From Actinomycetes bacterium (lineage in GTDB: Bacteria > Actinomycetota > Acidimicrobiia > Spongiisociales > UBA5794): a stretch of 32,568 nt of DNA. The stretch spans positions 1 to 32,568 of the forward strand of contig JAMBLJ010000151.1 of NCBI GenBank assembly GCA_023336815.1. Direction: 5' to 3'. Below, in pieces: positions 31,222-32,568 of the stretch (positions are counted from its first letter, which is position 1; each line of letters starts with the position of its first letter). Below the pieces are notes generated by a model, which was not told where the DNA came from, ran no database searches, and saw only the letters and a list, made by a program, of their open reading frames with translations. The translations under genes were made by a program, and so were the position numbers.

Positions 31222-31878
31222 TCACGCGCCGACGCCGATGGCGGTCGGATGAAGACGAGGAACGAAGCCATTGTGGAGGGCTGTGACAGATGTTGGTGGT
31301 GTTAGCACGTTGACGGTTGTGTTCGTCGGCCTGGGGACAGGTTGATCCCATCCGCCGAACCTGAACGTCTGCAGATGATCTTGCGTAACGAGCGCTGGTA
31401 GGTCATGGTGCGCATCCACGATGACTGATCCCGTCGGAAGTGCCTCGAGGGGTGATGACCACATGAGCCTGTCCGATGCGCGGACAAGCCCGCGTCCCCC
31501 GTTGAGGCGCTCGTTGTGGAGACTCCTGTTGAGGTCGGCCGCTCTCACGTCTGCATGTGGCGATGATCCCATCGAAACTGCGTTTCTGTACTGCAGATAG
31601 GCATCCCGTCGGCACAGGCCACAGGGTCGGTGTCCTGCGGCGAGCGCAACGGCATCATCAAGAAAGAACAGCGGCGTCCACGTTCTGGGTGCATCGAGCG
31701 GATGGCTCCAGTTCTTGTACTCCAACACGCAGGTGATCCACAATGAACCTTTGTGGTGGCGTACGAGCCGGCCCGACTCGTCGACCAGACAGCCTCTGTT
31801 GCCTGTGAACATTCCCCTGGCTGGGTCTGCGTGGAGGTCGCCCCATGGGTCGACCCGGTTCTTACGCGTCCCGTTCAC
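31222..31878 (-). CDS. Conserved hypothetical protein with Ada-like four-Cys motif
   Basis: A 218-residue protein. I choose GTG 31878 because it overlaps the upstream GNAT stop (GTGA) and gives translational coupling; the frame is open to 31992, but that would run far into the GNAT gene. Four cysteines lie at about 30, 50, 86 and 89. The last two sit in 'FFLDDAVALAAGHRPCGLCR', which resembles the segment of the Ada methylphosphotriester domain where 'A-x-GxRPCxxC' holds zinc. The C-terminal half has 'PTGSVIVDAHHDLPALV'. I recall similar uncharacterised actinobacterial proteins but no known activity. A zinc-bound DNA- or nucleotide-related role is only a guess. Confidence 0.8.
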   Translation of the reverse strand: MNGTRKNRVDPWGDLHADPARGMFTGNRGCLVDESGRLVRHHKGSLWITCVLEYKNWSHPLDAPRTWTPLFFLDDAVALAAGHRPCGLCRRDAYLQYRNAVSMGSSPHADVRAADLNRSLHNERLNGGRGLVRASDRLMWSSPLEALPTGSVIVDAHHDLPALVTQDHLQTFRFGGWDQPVPRPTNTTVNVLTPPTSVTALHNGFVPRLHPTAIGVGA

Positions 31879-32327
31879 ACCTGAGTCCGTGGTGCGTACA
31901 GGGGGTTCTCGAACGGCCAGCGTGTGACGAGCCAGTCCGACACCTGTTTCCATACAACAACGTCCAAGTCCGAGTGATCGACTGCTACCCACGACCGCAC
32001 CGAGGCATCATGGTCCGGTGCGGACGAGGGATAGATGTAGAGGCATCCGATGACATCATCCTCGTCGAGGATCGAGTAGGTGAATCCGGTGCGGTCGTCG
32101 AAGTCTCTGGCATGCTTCACGAGATCTGCGAGGTTCGCTTCGAGTGTCATCGGTGCTGGCCAGTCCGACCCCTCGAACCCAGGCGTGGAGAGGATGTGCT
32201 CGACACTCGACATCCACGCAACATGGTCACGTTCGTTGTGCTGTGCCCCAAGCGGTTCCATCGAGAACTCAGCGCTCATGAAGCCAGCCGGAACACCGAA
32301 ATCATCGGGAACGAACGGTATAGCCAT
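31875..32327 (-). CDS. GNAT-family N-acetyltransferase-like protein
   Basis: A 150-residue protein. 'MEPLGAQHNERDHVAWMSSVEHI' and 'FTYSILDEDDVIGCLYIYPS' match the N-terminal helices and central strands of an actinobacterial GNAT-like family, and 'VRSWVAV' begins the following strand. The pyrophosphate-binding R/Q-x2-G-x-G/A motif is not obvious, and the segment after 'SWVAVDHSDLDVVVWKQVSDWL' is short, so it may be a divergent or non-catalytic member. The start is ATG 32327 with TACAGT 7 nt upstream and no ribosome site. Its stop overlaps the start of the four-Cys gene, so the two form an operon. Confidence 0.75.
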   Translation of the reverse strand: MAIPFVPDDFGVPAGFMSAEFSMEPLGAQHNERDHVAWMSSVEHILSTPGFEGSDWPAPMTLEANLADLVKHARDFDDRTGFTYSILDEDDVIGCLYIYPSSAPDHDASVRSWVAVDHSDLDVVVWKQVSDWLVTRWPFENPLYAPRTQV

Positions 32328-32334
32328 AGCGGCG

Positions 32335-32340
32335 ACTGTA
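32335..32340 (-). promoter_or_regulatory. Leaderless-type -10 box of the GNAT gene
   Basis: On the minus strand TACAGT lies 7 nt before ATG 32327. The palindrome cluster begins immediately behind it, so this promoter has no conventional upstream region other than the repeats. Confidence 0.45.
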
Positions 32341-32355
32341 GTCCAGTCCCCCTCT

Positions 32356-32380
32356 CAGTTCCCCTTTGGAGGAGGAACTG
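32356..32380. repeat. Palindrome A of the right-edge cluster
   Basis: Arms CAGTTCC (32356-32362) and GGAACTG (32374-32380) enclose CC..GG, giving a near-continuous stem. It is followed by GTCTACAGCAGAGCG, whose last eight bases (GCAGAGCG) also follow palindrome D at 32513-32520. Confidence 0.7.
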
Positions 32381-32395
32381 GTCTACAGCAGAGCG

Positions 32396-32414
32396 GGAAC
32401 GCTAAGAGCGTTCC
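32396..32414. repeat. Palindrome B of the right-edge cluster
   Basis: A perfect 8-bp stem, GGAACGCT (32396-32403) and AGCGTTCC (32407-32414), with loop AAG. Its right arm overlaps the dispersed repeat copy 2. Confidence 0.7.
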
Positions 32415-32436
32415 TTGGGAGTTGCTCCGCAACTCC
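32409..32436 (-). repeat. Dispersed palindromic repeat, copy 2 (palindrome C)
   Basis: This is the reverse complement of 3891-3918 with one difference, in the hairpin loop. The stem GGAGTTGC / GCAACTCC (32418-32436) is perfect with loop TCC. The non-palindromic 9-bp flank CAAGGAACG is also conserved, so the two copies share an origin. Confidence 0.75.
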
Positions 32437-32490
32437 GTGACCCCGTGCGGTGCGGGCATCATCCCCGCGCCCAAAGACTCGCTTCTCCCC

Positions 32491-32512
32491 AGTCCCCCTT
32501 TCAAGGGGGACT
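32491..32512. repeat. Palindrome D of the right-edge cluster
   Basis: A perfect 10-bp stem with arms AGTCCCCCTT (32491-32500) and AAGGGGGACT (32503-32512) and a 2-nt loop. A second small pair, ACTGC (32510-32514) and GCAGT (32523-32527), overlaps its right end. Confidence 0.75.
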
Positions 32513-32549
32513 GCAGAGCGACGCAGTCGTGATGCAGGGGGATGGGAGC

Positions 32550-32568
32550 ATGAGTCGCACGGCGAAGA
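32550..32568 (+). CDS. Start of a gene cut by the window end
   Basis: An ATG at 32550 follows a GGGAG ribosome-type site (32544-32548) and opens 'MSRTAK' before the window stops. Six residues cannot identify a family. Palindrome clusters like the one just upstream are known next to REP-associated tyrosine transposases and, as I recall, DUF559 endonuclease genes, and either could begin like this. That is a guess from context. Confidence 0.25.

Noticed and set aside
1-32568. tRNA, rRNA, CRISPR array or prophage
   Set aside because: No cloverleaf with a CCA end, no rRNA core sequence, no regularly spaced direct repeats of CRISPR length and no phage structural or integrase genes were found by eye. 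A covariance-model scan would be needed to exclude a small ncRNA.

Overview
The window looks like chromosomal DNA from an actinobacterium with roughly 60% G+C. A deep-branching class such as Acidimicrobiia is my inference. The lineage evidence is a WhiB iron-sulfur regulator (27442-27723), the bacterial proteasome activator Bpa next to a PAC2-family protein (24517-25883), an F420-type luciferase-like oxidoreductase at the left edge, a FadE5-like acyl-CoA dehydrogenase with an EtfD-like Fe-S reductase, and many start codons with a TANNNT -10 box 6-8 nt upstream and no Shine-Dalgarno, i.e. leaderless mRNAs. I see no rRNA, tRNA, CRISPR, complete insertion sequence or prophage. The genome is compact: no gap exceeds 300 bp, several operon genes overlap by 4 nt, and convergent genes abut or overlap.

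Layout. 1-5445: partial LLM oxidoreductase (-), DUF2461 protein, a TetR regulator divergent from a FadE5-like dehydrogenase with a ladder of inverted-repeat operators between them, a 235-bp spacer with a dispersed palindromic repeat and a heptamer tandem, a nitroreductase, a small membrane protein and a PPOX-fold flavoprotein (-). 5499-9106: a glutamate racemase fused to a macro domain, proC, and an ArsR/CDF metal-efflux operon ending in an 18-bp-stem hairpin. 9137-16280: a TPM-like membrane protein and PspA (envelope stress), EtfD-like reductase, CPA2 antiporter, prephenate dehydratase. 16335-18608: an orphan beta-class DNA methyltransferase, a membrane protein, a DUF547 protein (-). 18648-24398: NhaA (-), a CaCA exchanger coupled to PolX, and a membrane-anchored sulfite-oxidase-type molybdoenzyme. 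24517-28579: Bpa, PAC2, tail-anchored FHA protein (-), CBS-BON protein, WhiB, orphan metal ABC permease (-). 28668-32327: membrane-fused spermidine-synthase-like protein, cyclophilin (-), DUF3291 protein, a four-Cys protein with an Ada-like motif (-) and a GNAT (-). 32340-32549: a dense cluster of perfect palindromes, one matching the repeat at 3.9 kb inverted, immediately before a start codon at 32550 cut by the window end.

Functional links. The dehydrogenase and EtfD-like reductase fit one beta-oxidation electron route (acyl-CoA to ETF to menaquinone). Bpa and PAC2 point to a 20S proteasome elsewhere in the genome. ArsR/CDF, the orphan permease, NhaA, CPA2 and CaCA form a sizeable ion-homeostasis complement. 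The least ordinary items are the racemase-macro fusion, the palindrome cluster with its truncated gene, and the operator ladder at 1.95 kb. I do not see a multi-gene defence or otherwise wholly new system.
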